Part shown: one piece after another, positions 16,420 to 25,213 of the stretch
Numbering within the stretch: position 1 is the first letter of the stretch
How the letters are laid out: every line of letters starts with the position of its first letter
Source: Actinopolymorpha rutila
Lineage (GTDB): Bacteria > Actinomycetota > Actinomycetes > Propionibacteriales > Actinopolymorphaceae
Length of the DNA stretch: 64,000 nt
Assembly: GCF_013407855.1 (NCBI RefSeq)
Contig: NZ_JACBZH010000001.1
Coordinates: 5,084,001-5,148,000 of the forward strand
Reading direction: 5' to 3'
Program-made: the position numbers and the translations under genes
The notes under the pieces: model-generated
Seen by the model: the letters and a program-made list of their open reading frames with translations, nothing else
Databases searched by the model: none
What the model was told of the DNA's origin: nothing

Positions 16420-18228
16420 CTACGCCTCCGCCCGCCAGACGTGGTGAGCGGGACCGTCGCCGGGCAAGGCCTCGCCGGCCCGGACGTCGGGTGCGCCCGC
16501 CAGACCGGTGGCCGTGAACGGTGCGGGCAGCGGTCGGTGGGCGGCGCGGGAGACCTGGACCAGCAGCCGTTCGTCCAGGCACTCGCGTTCGAACAGCACG
16601 ACGTCGCCTGCCGCGTGCAGCCAGCGCAGTCCGCCGTGGCGCAACGCCCGGTGCGCGCGCCGCAGCGCGATCAGCTCGCGGTAGGTGGCGTACGTCCGGG
16701 TGTCCCACTGGGAACGATCCCATGGGAACGGCACCCGCCCGGACTCCAGGTGGTCGCCCTCCACGCCCACCTCGTCACCGGCGAACACCATCGGTATGCC
16801 CGGCAACGTCATCGTCAGCGCTGCCGCCACGAGCTGACGATCCGGCCCGGCGAAGGACCGGAAACGTCCGGTGTCGTGGCAGTCGATCAGAGTCAGGTTG
16901 TGGCGCACGCTACGCCAGGGCTGCACCGCGTGGAACGTGTCCATGACCGCCGCGAGGTCGCCCGCGTCGTAGTCCGGCACCGGTCCGGGCGTACCCCAGA
17001 ACGTCTCCTCGCCGATGTCGTCGACCAGCCAGGACCACACCGGCCGGGTGAACCCGGCGTAGTCCATCGTCCCGTGCCACCCCGGCCCCTGCAGCGCGGC
17101 CGAGGCGTCGAACTGGTCCTCGGCCAGCAGCAGGCCGTCGGGCCGGGCGGCCTCGACGGTCGCCCGCGTCGTCCGGCTCACCAGCTCCCCCAGGTCGGTG
17201 GGACCGTGCTTGCCGGCCGAGTGCGCGACGTCGACCCGCCAGCCGTCCAGCCCGAACGGCTCACGCAGGTAGCGGTCGACCACCGAACCCCGGCCGGCGT
17301 AGAGACGGTTCCGGAGCTCGGCGCTGGTGTGGTCGAGCTTGGGCAGGGACGCGACTCCGGCGAAGGTGGCGTAGCTGCCGGTGGCTCGGTCGATGTGGAA
17401 GAAGCCGTCCTCGACGCTTGCCGGGTCGGCCGTCGCGGCCCGGAACCACGGATGGGTGGCGCCCACGTGGTTGAGCGTGATGTCGCCGATCACCCTGATT
17501 CCCCGTCGATGCGCGGCCTCGGTGAGCCGGGCCAGCGCCGCGTCGCCGCCGAGCAGCGGGTCCACGTGGTCGAAGCCGGCCGCGTCGTAACGGTGGTTGG
17601 AGCGAGCCGGGAAGAACGGCGTCAGGTAGATCAGGTTCACCCCGAGCGTGCTGAGGTGGTCGAGGCGTTCGGCGATGCCGTCGAGGTCCCCGCCGTACAC
17701 CTGCCGAACGGCATCCGGGTGCCGGGCGAGGACGGGCGTGTCCCAGGTCGCCGGTACGGCCCAGTCCGGCAGTTCCCGGCCGTCCGCGGCGGCCGACCGC
17801 GCGAACCGGTCGGGAAAGATCTGGTACGCCACCGAGTCCGCGGCCCACGAAGGCGGCTCCGACGCGGTGCTCAGCCGGAAGTCGGCACTGTCATCCACGT
17901 CGCGCTCATTGGTGCCGCGGCCGTTGAGCCAGCGGTCGCGGCCGCGCGAGCTGTCCAGCAGGAAGCGATACCGCAAGGTCTCGTTGACAACGGGGAGGTC
18001 CGCGCGCCACCAGGTCGCGCCGTCGGCGCGTCGGTCCACCGTGGCCTGGACGTACGCCGGTTCGCCGTCGCGGATCATCCGCGCGTGCACCCGATCGGCC
18101 GGGCCGTCCGGATCGTCGTCGGCCGTGCGGACGAACACCGTCACCGTGTCGCCGACGCTCGGCGCCTCGTCGCTCACGTAGCGTTCGGAACCGTCGTGGT
18201 GGGGCCGGCGGCCGGCGGCGTACGACAT
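16420..18228 (-). CDS. GH13 family alpha-glucan hydrolase (neopullulanase/cyclomaltodextrinase-like)
   Basis: 602 residues. An N-terminal beta domain (about 20-120) precedes the GH13 barrel, with all three catalytic residues: Asp333 in GWRVDVAH, Glu370 in LLLAED and Asp452 in DCHDTGRF. Region I (DITLNHVG) is also present. The layout fits intracellular neopullulanase, cyclomaltodextrinase or maltogenic amylase types. The start at 18228 is chosen for GAGGAG four bases upstream and lies 22 bases after the oxidoreductase gene, so it is the third gene of the rhamnonate-dehydratase operon, an unusual partner for it. No signal peptide is seen. Confidence 0.9.
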   Translation of the reverse strand: MSYAAGRRPHHDGSERYVSDEAPSVGDTVTVFVRTADDDPDGPADRVHARMIRDGEPAYVQATVDRRADGATWWRADLPVVNETLRYRFLLDSSRGRDRWLNGRGTNERDVDDSADFRLSTASEPPSWAADSVAYQIFPDRFARSAAADGRELPDWAVPATWDTPVLARHPDAVRQVYGGDLDGIAERLDHLSTLGVNLIYLTPFFPARSNHRYDAAGFDHVDPLLGGDAALARLTEAAHRRGIRVIGDITLNHVGATHPWFRAATADPASVEDGFFHIDRATGSYATFAGVASLPKLDHTSAELRNRLYAGRGSVVDRYLREPFGLDGWRVDVAHSAGKHGPTDLGELVSRTTRATVEAARPDGLLLAEDQFDASAALQGPGWHGTMDYAGFTRPVWSWLVDDIGEETFWGTPGPVPDYDAGDLAAVMDTFHAVQPWRSVRHNLTLIDCHDTGRFRSFAGPDRQLVAAALTMTLPGIPMVFAGDEVGVEGDHLESGRVPFPWDRSQWDTRTYATYRELIALRRAHRALRHGGLRWLHAAGDVVLFERECLDERLLVQVSRAAHRPLPAPFTATGLAGAPDVRAGEALPGDGPAHHVWRAEA

Positions 18229-18250
18229 GTTGCTCCTCGACGCACTGCGA

Positions 18251-19306
18251 TCAGTGGTTGGCGTCACCTCGGTGTGGCACGCGTTCGGCGCGCCCTGACG
18301 CCGCCGAACGGTACGCCGCGTCCAGGAACGCCACGGTGGCGGCCGCCAGATCTCCGGGCGCGCGGTTGGTGCCACGGCCGGCGAGCAGCTCAGCGAACGC
18401 GCGCACCGGGGCGCCCACCGGGTACGCCGGACCCTCGCTGGGCGGCGGGCACTCGACCCGCTGCCCGCCCGCCCGCACCAGGGTGGCAGCTCCGGTGGCG
18501 AGGTCGTGGAACACCGTGCCGCGGGTGCCGTCGTAATGGATGCGGTGCCGGGGCGGCTGGCCGTCCACGGCGGTCCCGGTCGAGGTGACGGTCCCGAGGC
18601 CGCCCCCGGCGAACCTGAACGCCATCACGTCCACCAGGTCGACGGGCAGCCCGCGGTCGTCCTGGTAGCAGAACACCTCCTCGACCTCCCGGCCCGTCGT
18701 CCAGATGACCGCACCCATCAGGTGCGTCACCTGGGTGTGGCCCTGTCCGCCGCCTGACCTGGCCGGGTCGGCGTACGTCATCGGGTGCGGAACGTCCGGC
18801 TCGCCGGGGTCGTCGCCGCCGCCGAACAGCGTCTGGGTGGCGGAGTTGAACTGCGCGGCGACGCAGACGAGGTCGCCGATCTCCTCGCGGACCGCGTCGC
18901 GCACGAACGCGGCGGCCGGAGTGTGATGGTAGGTGTAGCCCACGGTCAGCTGCAGCCCGCGGGACTCCGCGAGGTCGACGAGGTCGAACGCCTCGGCAGC
19001 GCTGGTGGTGAGCGGCTTCTCCACCAGCACGTGCACCCCGGCCTCCAGCGCGGCCCGGGCGAGGGCGTGGTGGGTGGTGTGCGGGGTGGCGATCACCAGG
19101 CCGTCGACGACCTCGGCGGCGAGCAGGTCGGCGAGGTCGACGAAGACGTGGCGTACGCCGAACCGCGCGGCCACCTCACGGGCACGGTCGGCCTTCGGCT
19201 CGCAGATCGCCGTCAGATCGGCACCGGGGTGCGCGGCCAACGCGGGAAGGTGCGCGGTGCCGGCCCACCAGCCGGTGCCGACCACACCTACGCGCGGCTT
19301 CGTCAT
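18251..19306 (-). CDS. Gfo/Idh/MocA-family NAD(P)-dependent oxidoreductase
   Basis: 351 residues with a Rossmann fold (VGVVGTGWWAGTAHL, residues 6-20) and the family's conserved Glu96-Lys97-Pro98. The C-terminal alpha/beta domain has HTQVTHLMG in the catalytic His region. Members oxidise or dehydrate sugars, inositols and sugar acids. Its ATG overlaps the stop of the rhamnonate dehydratase gene by four bases, so the two are translationally coupled and probably act on the same sugar or sugar acid. The exact substrate is not deducible. Confidence 0.9.
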   Translation of the reverse strand: MTKPRVGVVGTGWWAGTAHLPALAAHPGADLTAICEPKADRAREVAARFGVRHVFVDLADLLAAEVVDGLVIATPHTTHHALARAALEAGVHVLVEKPLTTSAAEAFDLVDLAESRGLQLTVGYTYHHTPAAAFVRDAVREEIGDLVCVAAQFNSATQTLFGGGDDPGEPDVPHPMTYADPARSGGGQGHTQVTHLMGAVIWTTGREVEEVFCYQDDRGLPVDLVDVMAFRFAGGGLGTVTSTGTAVDGQPPRHRIHYDGTRGTVFHDLATGAATLVRAGGQRVECPPPSEGPAYPVGAPVRAFAELLAGRGTNRAPGDLAAATVAFLDAAYRSAASGRAERVPHRGDANH

Positions 19307-20520
19307 CGCGCCACTCCGGACAGGTCGGGTACGGCCGGCACCAGTTCCACGTCGGGGTTCAGCGCCAGCCCGAAGCCGGGGTTCTCGCCCACTGTCAACC
19401 AGCCCTTGTCAGGGATGTCCTCGCCGAGCAGCAGCGGGGCGTGCTGGGGCGCCAACTGCTCACCGTCGGCGGACAGCACCGGAAACTCCGCCAGGTCACC
19501 GCCCGGTTGGGTCACCACGAAGTGGTAGTTCGGCATGCCGCACGTGTGCGGGATCACCCGTACGCCGTACACACGGGCGACCGCGGCGATCCGCAGCACC
19601 TCCGTCATCCCGCCGCACCAGCCGAGGTCGGGCTGGATGACGTCCACCCCTGCCTCGCAGAGCAGCCGGAAACCGTTCGCGGTGTACTCGTGCTCGCCGG
19701 TGTTCAACGTCATCGTCGGCGGCATCCGGTCCCGGATCCGGCGCAGGCCCGCGTAGTCGTCGGGCGGCAGCGGCTCCTCGATCCAGGTGAAGCCCAGCGG
19801 CTCGACCGCGTGCGCGAGGCGGACGGCGTAGTCGACGTCCAGCGCCATCCAGCAGTCGTACATCAACGGGAAGTCGGCGGGCACCGCCTCGCGTGCCTCC
19901 CGGGCCAGAGCGACGTTGTTCCGGAAGCCCGCCTCGCCCTCCGACGGGCCCCACACCAACGGCAGCTTGGCGCCCGCGAACCCCAACCGGGCAGCGGTTT
20001 CCGGCCGCGGACCGGTCGCGTAGACCTGCACCGCGTCCCGGATCCGGCCACCGAGCAACGCGTGCACGGGCTCGCCCACGACCTTGCCGTGCAGGTCCCA
20101 GATCGCCAGGTCGACCGCCGAGATCGCGTGCAGCACAAGGCCTTTCCGGCCGTACCGCAACGTGCTGGAGAACATCCGGTCCCACGTACGCGAGTGCGCG
20201 CTCGCGCGTTCGCCGACGACCAGCCGGGCGAGGTGCTGCTGAATGACCGCCGCCGTCGCCAGTCCGGCCGTCGTGGAGACACCGACCGCGCCGGACTCCG
20301 ACTCGACCTCCACCACGACCGTGCCACCGTCGGCGGCGCCGATCCCCGCGTCGCGGTTGTCGCGGAACTCCGCGTACTTCGTCATCGGGTTGGCGACCTT
20401 GCCGCCCAGCCAGTGGTCGCGCCGGACCGGTTCCCGGTCACCACCGTCGCGGCGGTCCGGCTCGGGCTTGTCGGCGTGGACAAAGGACGTACGGACGTCG
20501 ACGATGCGGTCAGCTGTCAC
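19303..20520 (-). CDS. rhmD: Enolase-superfamily L-rhamnonate dehydratase
   Basis: 405 residues, the usual length for RhmD. The expected Mg2+ ligands Asp222, Glu248 and Glu276, the dyad Asp298/His325 and the extra His277 and His36 all sit at positions that match E. coli RhmD by a nearly constant offset (recalled comparison). The N-terminal GGKVANPMTKY and YATGPRP segments are also typical. The enzyme removes water from L-rhamnonate or a close sugar acid such as L-lyxonate or L-mannonate to give a 2-keto-3-deoxy acid. It starts with GTG and heads a three-gene operon. No aldolase or rhamnose dehydrogenase of the usual kind is nearby. Confidence 0.85.
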   Translation of the reverse strand: MTADRIVDVRTSFVHADKPEPDRRDGGDREPVRRDHWLGGKVANPMTKYAEFRDNRDAGIGAADGGTVVVEVESESGAVGVSTTAGLATAAVIQQHLARLVVGERASAHSRTWDRMFSSTLRYGRKGLVLHAISAVDLAIWDLHGKVVGEPVHALLGGRIRDAVQVYATGPRPETAARLGFAGAKLPLVWGPSEGEAGFRNNVALAREAREAVPADFPLMYDCWMALDVDYAVRLAHAVEPLGFTWIEEPLPPDDYAGLRRIRDRMPPTMTLNTGEHEYTANGFRLLCEAGVDVIQPDLGWCGGMTEVLRIAAVARVYGVRVIPHTCGMPNYHFVVTQPGGDLAEFPVLSADGEQLAPQHAPLLLGEDIPDKGWLTVGENPGFGLALNPDVELVPAVPDLSGVAR

Positions 20521-20627
20521 GGTGCCACTGTTCGTTGGCCGCTCTCACCGTGTCCAGGGTGGTGGCCGTAGCTGGACCGGCGTCGGCAACAGGTGGCCGA
20601 GCAGGAGCCGCTGTCGGTCGTGCCCGC

Positions 20628-20639
20628 TACCTTTCGCGC
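20628..20639 (+). promoter_or_regulatory. -10-like hexamer for a probable leaderless gene
   Basis: TACCTT at 20628-20633, then six bases, then the ATG at 20640. No Shine-Dalgarno match precedes this start. The intergenic space to the divergent rhmD gene is 119 bases and would hold both promoters. Confidence 0.4.
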
Positions 20640-21467
20640 ATGCGATTCTCGGTGACGACCGGAGCGGCCGGGCCCGGACTCGACCCGGCCGGACTGGCAC
20701 GCCTGGCGGCACAGGCCGAGCAGGCCGGCTGGGACGCGTTCTTCCTCGAGGACTACCTCGTCTACCAGGGCCGGACGGACCTGCCGACCTACGACCCGTG
20801 GGTCTGCCTGGCCGCGATGGCGACGGCCACGAGCCGGATCCGGATCGGCACCACCGTCACTCCGCTCCCCCGCCGCCGGCCGTGGAAGCTCGCCAGTGAG
20901 GCGGTGTCGGTGGACGTGTTGTCCGGCGGGCGGCTGATCCTCGGAGTCGGCAGCGGCGACGGCCACGAGCCCGGCTTCGGCGCGGTCGGTGAGCCGGCAC
21001 ACCCGCGCGAGCGAGCCGAGCGCGTCGACGAGGGGCTGGCGATCATCGCGGCGTTGTGGACCGGCCGGCCCGTTCACCTCGACGGTACGCACTACCGCGT
21101 CGACGGGCTGCGCTACGCCGCCACCCCGGTCCAACGGCCGCGGATCCCGATCTGGATCGGTGGCGACCTGCTGGCTCCGGGCGTTCGCCGCCGGATCGCC
21201 CGCTGGGACGGCTGTTGTGCCTACAAAGGACCGCCGCAGGCGAGCGAGGGACCGATCACTCCCGCCGACGTCCGAGAGCTCCTCGCGTTCGTCGCCCGCG
21301 AACGCGGAACCTGTGACGGTTTCGACATGAAGGTCAGCGGCATCGACGATCCGGACGGAATCGCCGCTCTCGCCGACGCCGGCGCCACCTGGTGGGGACG
21401 TTGGCTGGCGCCCGGTGACCCCGCCAGGATCGAGGACGCGATCCTGGCGGGCCCGCCGCGCGGTTGA
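20640..21467 (+). CDS. LLM-class flavin-dependent oxidoreductase (luciferase-like, F420 or FMN)
   Basis: 275 residues with the bacterial luciferase-like TIM barrel: MRFSVTTG at the N-terminus, IRIGTTVTPLPRRRPWKLA, then LSGGRLILGVGSGDG and a late IPIWIGG strand. In actinomycetes this group mixes FMN monooxygenases with F420-dependent reductases and dehydrogenases, and no single residue here settles which. The ATG was chosen because homology begins there. It is monocistronic, followed by a convergent VOC gene 29 bases away. Confidence 0.87.
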   Translation: MRFSVTTGAAGPGLDPAGLARLAAQAEQAGWDAFFLEDYLVYQGRTDLPTYDPWVCLAAMATATSRIRIGTTVTPLPRRRPWKLASEAVSVDVLSGGRLILGVGSGDGHEPGFGAVGEPAHPRERAERVDEGLAIIAALWTGRPVHLDGTHYRVDGLRYAATPVQRPRIPIWIGGDLLAPGVRRRIARWDGCCAYKGPPQASEGPITPADVRELLAFVARERGTCDGFDMKVSGIDDPDGIAALADAGATWWGRWLAPGDPARIEDAILAGPPRG

Positions 21468-21496
21468 ACGGGACTGATCCGATCTGCTCCGACCCC

Positions 21497-21895
21497 TCAG
21501 CCGGCGAAGTCCGGGGCATCCTGGTGGAGCATCCACACGTGGCCGAACGGGTCACGCAGGCGGCCCATCCGCCCGTACGGCGAGTCGCCGACCGGGAAGA
21601 CCACGGTGGCACCCGCGCCCACCAGTTGCGCGGACACCGCGTCGGCGTCGGACACATACAACGTGAGGATCACCGGCGAGCCGTCCAGTGCGGCCGGGCC
21701 CATGTCGGGGGTGCCGGGGTCCTCGTCCTTCAGGGTGATCGCCACCGGCCCGAACCGGAGTTCGGCGTGCACGACCTTCCCGTCGTCGTCGGCGAACCGG
21801 GCGACCTCCTCGGCGCCGAACGCCTTGCGGTAGAAGTCGATGGCCGCGTTCGCGTCGGAAACGATCAGCCTGGGCAGCAGGTTCTGGTAGGTCAT
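21497..21895 (-). CDS. VOC-superfamily (PhnB-like) protein
   Basis: 132 residues starting TYQNLLPRLIVSDANAAIDFYRKAFGAEE, the classical opening of the PhnB/glyoxalase-bleomycin-resistance fold, and ending with RDPFGHVWMLH. Two beta-alpha-beta-beta-beta modules are evident. Metal-ligand positions are only partly kept (His in AELRFG context, His in GHVW). The role is unknown: such proteins are often small-molecule binding or isomerase/dioxygenase relatives. Confidence 0.85.
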   Translation of the reverse strand: MTYQNLLPRLIVSDANAAIDFYRKAFGAEEVARFADDDGKVVHAELRFGPVAITLKDEDPGTPDMGPAALDGSPVILTLYVSDADAVSAQLVGAGATVVFPVGDSPYGRMGRLRDPFGHVWMLHQDAPDFAG

Positions 21896-22003
21896 GCCCC
21901 CATTCTCGACCGCCGGCCCGGAGCGACGATTGTAAAAAACCGCATCCCTTCCGCAACCGCGCCTTGACGCGGCGCCGAGAGGCCGAGCAAGCCGAGCAAC
22001 TGC

Positions 22004-23326
22004 TCAGCCTGGCACGGCCGAGCGTTCGGACTCGATCTGTTCCAGCGACTTCCCGGACGTGTTGGGCATGAAGAAGTACCCCACCGCGGCGCTGACCAAC
22101 AAGAACAGCGCCAGCAACGCCGCGACCGGCCGGATCCCCGCACTGGCGAGCGTGGGCACGAACAGGCTCCACACCCCCAGGCAGGTCCGCGCCACACCGA
22201 ACGTGAAGCCCTGCGCCGTACCCCGCAACATGGTCGGGAACAGCTCCTGGCTGAACACCTTGTAGAACGCCTCGCCCGCCAGCGCGCCACCCACGGCGAA
22301 GAGCACGATGTTGAGAATGATCACCGGGACGGTGAACGGGAACACCAGATACGCGCCGTACGCCACCACCTGCATGACGCCGCCGACACCCCACATGATG
22401 CGCCGCACCCGGTGGGAGTGGTCGGCGTACTTCATGAACAGCAACGGCGTGGCGATCATCCCGATGGCGAAACCCACGGCGGACAACGCGACGCTGGCCG
22501 CCTGGCTGCCCGCGTGCAGCGTCTTGATGATGTACGGCGTGAAGATCCCGCCCGTACCCGCGGCGATGTTCCAGAACACGTAGATCGTCGCGGTCCACAC
22601 CAGCGCCCGCAGGTTGGCACCGCTGAACAACGCCCGCACCCGGTGGTGCGGCTGCACCTGCTTGCCGCCGTCGGCGGCAGACTGCCAGCGCGGCGATTCG
22701 GTGAGCCGCCGGCGCAGCGCCCAGGTGACCAGGGCGACGACGAACAGGTGCAGGAAGACGATCCGGATGCCCAGCAGATCAAGGGGTGCCAGCAAGTACG
22801 CGAGGATCAGCACGACCAGCGGCCCGGCGCCCCACGCGACCTGGGTGAAGCCGAGCAGCTTCCCGCGTGCCTTCGCCGGGGAGAACTCCGCCACCAGAGC
22901 GAGTGAGGTGGGTACGTCGGCGCCGACGGCGATGCCGACCACCAGGGTCCCGACGAACAGCATCGGCGCATTGAACGCCAGCGCGATGCACAGGATGCCG
23001 AGCGCGTACACCAGCAGGTCGTACTTGTAGATGCGTTTGCGGCCGAGCTTGTCACCGAGTCGTCCGCCGATGAACGCGCCGATCGCGCAGCCGATGGCGT
23101 TCGGGCCGATCGCGGCGAGCGCTCCCACCGCACCGCTGCTCAGGTGCAGGTAGCTCTGGAACAACGCGAGTCCGGCACCGAGGGCCACGATCGAGCCGGC
23201 GTCGAGGTAGGACGCCATGCCGGCCAGGACCGACCAGGTCCACTGCTGCCGGCTGACGGCGCCGTCAGCCGGCTCACCGCCCTCCTGCTCGTGCTGGTGC
23301 TCACCGTGCGCCTGTCGTGGTTCCAC
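22004..23326 (-). CDS. MFS transporter, sugar-porter-like
   Basis: 440 residues with about 12 membrane helices. It has the family motif GGRLGDKLGRKRIYKYD between helices 2 and 3 and PTSLALVAEFSPAKARGKLLG after helix 4. It belongs to the sugar/organic-acid/metabolite:H+ symporter branch. The GTG start at 23326 is taken because GAGGAG lies five bases upstream; the open frame extends further but without a credible start. It diverges from the aldo/keto reductase gene across a 315-base region with a 17-base direct repeat, which suggests shared regulation and perhaps uptake of that enzyme's substrate. Confidence 0.88.
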   Translation of the reverse strand: MEPRQAHGEHQHEQEGGEPADGAVSRQQWTWSVLAGMASYLDAGSIVALGAGLALFQSYLHLSSGAVGALAAIGPNAIGCAIGAFIGGRLGDKLGRKRIYKYDLLVYALGILCIALAFNAPMLFVGTLVVGIAVGADVPTSLALVAEFSPAKARGKLLGFTQVAWGAGPLVVLILAYLLAPLDLLGIRIVFLHLFVVALVTWALRRRLTESPRWQSAADGGKQVQPHHRVRALFSGANLRALVWTATIYVFWNIAAGTGGIFTPYIIKTLHAGSQAASVALSAVGFAIGMIATPLLFMKYADHSHRVRRIMWGVGGVMQVVAYGAYLVFPFTVPVIILNIVLFAVGGALAGEAFYKVFSQELFPTMLRGTAQGFTFGVARTCLGVWSLFVPTLASAGIRPVAALLALFLLVSAAVGYFFMPNTSGKSLEQIESERSAVPG

Positions 23327-23641
23327 TGCGACTCCTCGGGTTGGTCGAGGTACGTCGGGCTTCGGATTCCCACCCCCGGGCGTAGGCGAGGCTAGCGCCG
23401 GACTGACCAACTGGCGCGAGCCCTGAGCGCTGGCCCTTCCGGCCGGATGAGGACAGCCGACCGGTCTCGGACAGCGCGACGCGGGCGCCACGGCCGGGAA
23501 CGGACGCCGCCGCAGGTTCGAGCCGGTACTGGTTCTGGTAAGGACTGATAGGCGACCTGTTGTCGCCGAACCACCGACGAACCACCGCACCACCGAACCA
23601 CCGACGAACTACTGCACTGAACCCGCACCGATGGAGACGAC
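23327..23641. promoter_or_regulatory. Divergent intergenic region between transporter and aldo/keto reductase
   Basis: 315 bases without a credible gene. It holds a 17-base direct repeat (ccgaaccaccgacgaac at 23566-23582 and again at 23593-23609) within a wider stretch of ccacc/cgaac repeats close to the aldo/keto reductase start. The repeats are spaced 27 bases start to start, between two and three helical turns, and could be a regulator site. No clear -35/-10 pair was found. Confidence 0.45.
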
Positions 23642-24616
23642 ATGACGATGCCCGCACGTACCCTCGGCCGCTCCGGCATCTCCGTGAGCCCGATCGGCTT
23701 CGGCTGCTGGGCGATCGGCGGGCCGGCGTTCCGCGACGGCAACCCGATCGGCTGGGGAAAGGTCGACGACAACGAGTCGGTGGCCGCGATCGAGGCCGCC
23801 CTGGACGCCGGGGTGACCTTCTTCGACACCGCGAACGTCTACGGCGCGGGCCACAGCGAACGCGTCCTCGCCCGGGCACTGGCCGGCAGGCGGGACCGCG
23901 TGGTGATCGCCACGAAGTTCGGCAACCTGATCGACGAGGGTGCCCAGCAGGCCATCGGCCGGGACGCCTCCCCCTCCTCGATCCGCGCGCAGTGCGACGA
24001 GAGCCTGGCCCGCCTGGACACCGACGTGATCGACCTCTACCAGTTCCACATCGGCGACTATGACCTCGAGCAGGCCGAGGACGTGGTGGCCACGCTGGAG
24101 GAGCTGGTCCAGCTCGGAAAGATCCGGTCGTTCGGCTGGAGCACCGACGACCCGCAGCGGGCGGCGGTGTTCGCCCGCAGTGAGCACTGCGCCGCGATCC
24201 AGCTGCACGCGAACGTCATCGACGACAACCCCGAGATGGTGAAGCTGATCGAGTCGGAGAACCTCGCCGGCATCAACCGCGGACCGTTGGCGATGGGCGC
24301 GCTGACCGGGAAGTTCAACCGGGACACGAAGTTCGCCGACGACGACGTACGCCGTCGGTTCGACTTCGCAGGCAAGGAGGGCCGCACGCTGGACGCGCTG
24401 GAGCACATCCGCGGCGTGCTCACCTCCGGCGGCCGTACGCTCGCCCAGGGCGCGCTCGGCTGGCTGCTCGCCCGCAGCGAGGCGTTCGTGCCGATCCCCG
24501 GTATCCGCACGGTGGCCCAGGCCCAGGACAACGCCGGCGCGCTCCGGCACGGTCCGCTGACCAACGGGCAGATGGCCGAGGTCGACACCGCGCTGAAGTC
24601 GCTGTCGCTGCGCTGA
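23642..24616 (+). CDS. Aldo/keto reductase
   Basis: 324 residues with the AKR barrel and its tetrad: Asp62 and Tyr67 in FFDTANVYGAG, Lys92 in ATKFG and His at about 133 in YQFHIGD. The N-terminal RTLGRSGISVSPIGFG and late PIPGIRT are also typical of bacterial AKRs that use NADPH to reduce aldehydes, ketones or sugar derivatives. GGAGAC precedes the ATG by five bases; a second ATG follows two codons later. Divergent from the MFS gene, and followed by a very strong palindromic terminator. Confidence 0.92.
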   Translation: MTMPARTLGRSGISVSPIGFGCWAIGGPAFRDGNPIGWGKVDDNESVAAIEAALDAGVTFFDTANVYGAGHSERVLARALAGRRDRVVIATKFGNLIDEGAQQAIGRDASPSSIRAQCDESLARLDTDVIDLYQFHIGDYDLEQAEDVVATLEELVQLGKIRSFGWSTDDPQRAAVFARSEHCAAIQLHANVIDDNPEMVKLIESENLAGINRGPLAMGALTGKFNRDTKFADDDVRRRFDFAGKEGRTLDALEHIRGVLTSGGRTLAQGALGWLLARSEAFVPIPGIRTVAQAQDNAGALRHGPLTNGQMAEVDTALKSLSLR

Positions 24617-24630
24617 GTTTCCTCACGTAC

Positions 24631-24672
24631 GCAGAAAGCCCGGCCGGTCACGTGACCGGCCGGGCTTTCTGC
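24631..24672. terminator. 42-base perfect palindrome, probable bidirectional terminator
   Basis: gcagaaagcccggccggtcac is followed directly by its exact reverse complement. The tip can open as a short loop, and the stem is bordered by A-rich and T-rich edges (agaaag/ctttct). It begins 15 bases after the aldo/keto reductase stop and 42 bases before the stop of the convergent PPOX gene. Confidence 0.8.
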
Positions 24673-24713
24673 TGTCTGGGCTCTCGGCTCGTCGAGCGCC
24701 GGGATAAAGGCTG

Positions 24714-25106
24714 TCAGAAACCCCAGATGTGGTACTGCTCGACGTCCATCCAGGCAGTCACGCGTGGGCTTTCGCGGTTGGGGTACTGCTTCCCGCCGTA
24801 GTGCTTGGACAGCCGATCGATGTCGGCCAGGTCCGGGTCCGGCTCCAGCGTCACCGTGCCCTGCAGGCTCACGTGGCGGTACCACGAGTCGCCGTCCAGG
24901 ACCGTCAGCGAGACCCGCGGGTCGGCACGCAGATGCTCCAGGCGCTTGCGGGTCGCGTCCAGGTTGAGCAGCACCCGGCCGTTGTCCCAGATGTACCAGG
25001 TGGCCACCGACACCGGCGTACCGTCCGGGCGCACCGTTGCCATCACGGCGGGGTTGGGACTCTTCAGGATCACTTCGACGTCGGCGGGCACGGGCGGCTT
25101 CGGCAC
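24714..25106 (-). CDS. Pyridoxamine 5'-phosphate oxidase-like (PPOX) protein, probably F420-binding
   Basis: 130 residues forming a split beta-barrel: NPAVMATVRPDGTPVSVATWYIWDNGRVLLN, then TRKRLEHLRADPRVSLTVLD, a typical opening of the F420-dependent PPOX-class enzymes of actinomycetes. The GTG at 25104-25106 is chosen because GGAAGGAG lies five bases upstream. Such enzymes reduce small molecules using F420H2, or simply bind flavin or haem. The cofactor is inferred from family, not demonstrated. Confidence 0.85.
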   Translation of the reverse strand: MPKPPVPADVEVILKSPNPAVMATVRPDGTPVSVATWYIWDNGRVLLNLDATRKRLEHLRADPRVSLTVLDGDSWYRHVSLQGTVTLEPDPDLADIDRLSKHYGGKQYPNRESPRVTAWMDVEQYHIWGF

Positions 25107-25213
25107 GGCAACTCCTTCCCTCGGGGGAACACCACGTCGGTGGCGTACTCCTCGACCCAACCACCGACGCCGTACGCCTGTTCCACCGGCCCGCCCGCGC
25201 TGCGGAGCAGAAC

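Noticed and set aside
23866..24021. Horizontal transfer island
   Set aside because: Base composition and codon pattern look uniform across the window apart from short AT-rich promoters.
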